Below, in pieces: positions 15,626 through 16,289 of a stretch of DNA of 16,289 bases. The notes below the pieces were generated by a model. It made no database searches. It was not told the DNA's origin and worked only from the letters and a program-made list of their open reading frames with translations. Within the stretch, counting starts at the first letter, position 1. Each line of letters opens with the position of its first letter. The DNA is from Bacteroidales bacterium (lineage in GTDB: Bacteria; Bacteroidota; Bacteroidia; Bacteroidales; UBA932): positions 1 to 16,289 of the forward strand of contig JAAXVX010000004.1 of assembly GCA_013335275.1 (NCBI GenBank). The letters are read 5' to 3'. Position numbers and translations under genes: made by a program.

Positions 15626-15633
15626 CAAAACTA
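15626..15633 (-). promoter_or_regulatory. Possible -7 element for the leftward operon
   Basis: On the - strand this reads TAGTTTTG, an exact match to the Bacteroidota -7 consensus TAnnTTTG. It sits about 36 bases before the adenylation-gene ATG, a suitable leader length. No TTTG is found at the expected 19-21 base distance upstream, so the -33 half is weak or absent. Such an 8-mer can arise by chance in AT-rich DNA; the position is its main support. Confidence 0.4.
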
Positions 15634-15669
15634 ATAATATTTCAAGACTTATTATGCTTTTTGATACTC

Positions 15670-15700
15670 TTTGAATCAAAAGAATATTGTATTAGTTTTA
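15670..15700 (+). promoter_or_regulatory. Bacteroidota-type promoter for the methyltransferase gene
   Basis: TTTG (15670-15673) is followed after exactly 19 bases by TAGTTTTA (15693-15700), which differs from the Bacteroidota -33/-7 consensus TTTG-N19-TAnnTTTG only in its last base. Transcription would start a few bases before or within the short AT-rich leader ahead of the ATG at 15717. An 11-base imperfect palindrome, TTTGAATCAAA, covers the -33 box and could be an operator, but it is short. This is the only clear promoter in the window; the rightward glycosyltransferase operon must start outside. Confidence 0.6.
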
Positions 15701-15716
15701 CATAAAATTAATAAAT

Positions 15717-16289
15717 ATGAAAATCGGAAGTCCAATTGACAAAGATTCCCTGTTAATTAAAAAGCGGCTGATAGTATTGGAAGTAGGGCCGGGCAGCAAT
15801 CCCACAAAAAGATCAAATGTACTTGTAGAAAAATTCGTAAACGATAACAGACACAGAAGAGGGGATTTTAAAATTTATCCTAATCAGAAATTAATTCAGG
15901 CGGATGGAGAAACACTTCCATTTAAAGATAAAGAGTTTGACTATGTGATTTGCAGCCACGTACTCGAGCACGCCGAAGATCCTGCCAGGTTCGTAAATGA
16001 ACAGGTAAGGGTATCAAAAATGGGCTATTTAGAAGCTCCCAGCCTTATCGGAGAATTTCTGGCTCCAAAGTCTTCTCATAAATGGGTTATTCTGGACATC
16101 GATGACAAGCTTGTTCTTTATGAAAAATCAAAGCTCCCATTTGATTTTACACCCGATTTTGGTAATGTTTTTCTCAATTATCTGCCATATAAATCGCTGC
16201 TGTATAAGCTTTTATGCATGTCAAAACAGAATTTTCTTGCTGTCAAATATGAGTGGAAGGATTCTGTAGATATAATTGTTAATCCGGAA
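15717..16289 (+). CDS. Class I SAM-dependent methyltransferase (3' truncated)
   Basis: The open frame runs from ATG at 15717 to the window edge, giving 191 codons without a stop. The SAM-binding glycine-rich loop is V-L-E-V-G-P-G-S-N-P (20-29). Motif II/III follow as A-D-G-E-T-L-P-F (62-69) and F-D-Y-V-I-C-S-H-V-L-E-H-A-E-D-P (74-89), the pattern of Methyltransf_11-type enzymes. These act on small molecules, lipids or sugars; several polysaccharide loci carry one that methylates a sugar or caps the chain end. It is transcribed divergently from the adenylation operon and probably begins another rightward unit that continues past the window. The C-terminal substrate part is missing, so the target cannot be guessed. 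Confidence 0.85.
   Translation, partial: MKIGSPIDKDSLLIKKRLIVLEVGPGSNPTKRSNVLVEKFVNDNRHRRGDFKIYPNQKLIQADGETLPFKDKEFDYVICSHVLEHAEDPARFVNEQVRVSKMGYLEAPSLIGEFLAPKSSHKWVILDIDDKLVLYEKSKLPFDFTPDFGNVFLNYLPYKSLLYKLLCMSKQNFLAVKYEWKDSVDIIVNPE

Noticed and set aside
15393..15674. Plus-strand frame running from inside the adenylation gene into the divergent promoter gap
   Set aside because: Most of it overlaps the N-terminal coding part of the adenylation gene, and the remainder covers promoter-like sequence; no domain is visible.
1..16289. CRISPR arrays, tRNA or rRNA genes, insertion sequences or attachment sites
   Set aside because: No regularly spaced repeats, cloverleaf-like segments, transposase motifs or flanking duplications were found by eye; nearly all of the sequence is accounted for by coding genes.

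Overview
The window is a slice of a surface-polysaccharide (O-antigen, capsule or exopolysaccharide) biosynthesis locus. The organism looks like a member of the Bacteroidota. The evidence is an AT-rich composition, a near absence of strong Shine-Dalgarno sequences before tightly packed genes, and a TTTG-N19-TAnnTTT(G/A) promoter in the one real intergenic gap. Gene content fits but does not fix genus or order.

Rightward unit (1-11941): thirteen genes on the + strand, separated by 22 bases or fewer or overlapping, so very probably one transcript that begins outside the window. In order: the 3' end of a Wzy/O-antigen-ligase-like membrane protein; a WbbL-like GT2; a membrane-anchored GT2 with a QRRRW motif; a GT4; another GT2; a Wzx-type flippase; a sugar aminotransferase (DegT/DnrJ/EryC1); a left-handed beta-helix (LbH) N-acetyltransferase; a WecF-like (GT56) acetamido-dideoxyhexosyl transferase; a divergent GT4; a second membrane GT2; a second LbH acyltransferase; and an acyl carrier protein. 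Seven glycosyltransferases plus Wzx and Wzy candidates point to a Wzx/Wzy-type heteropolysaccharide. The aminotransferase, acetyltransferase and GT56 form a compact cassette for making and adding an acetamido-dideoxyhexose.

Leftward unit (15589-11960): four translationally coupled - strand genes. They encode a stand-alone NRPS-type adenylation enzyme (DltA-like), a large GNAT acyltransferase, a second carrier protein and a FabH-like ketoacyl-ACP synthase III. The two units meet tail to tail with only 18 bases between them. Each ends with or contains a carrier protein, and neither carrier looks like the housekeeping fatty-acid one.

Right edge (15590-16289): a 127-base divergent promoter region, then the 5' part of a class I SAM-dependent methyltransferase reading rightward.

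How the genes may work together (inference): the rightward unit builds an amino-sugar-containing repeat unit. The leftward unit looks like a minimal, dissociated NRPS/PKS-like line (adenylation, carrier, ketosynthase, acyltransferase) that would make an unusual aminoacyl or short acyl group and place it on that glycan, most simply on a sugar amine. No MBOAT/DltB partner is present, so this is not ordinary teichoic-acid-style D-alanylation. Sugar-nucleotide synthesis genes (RmlA/RmlB type), an initiating transferase and a ketoreductase are absent from the window and may lie outside it.
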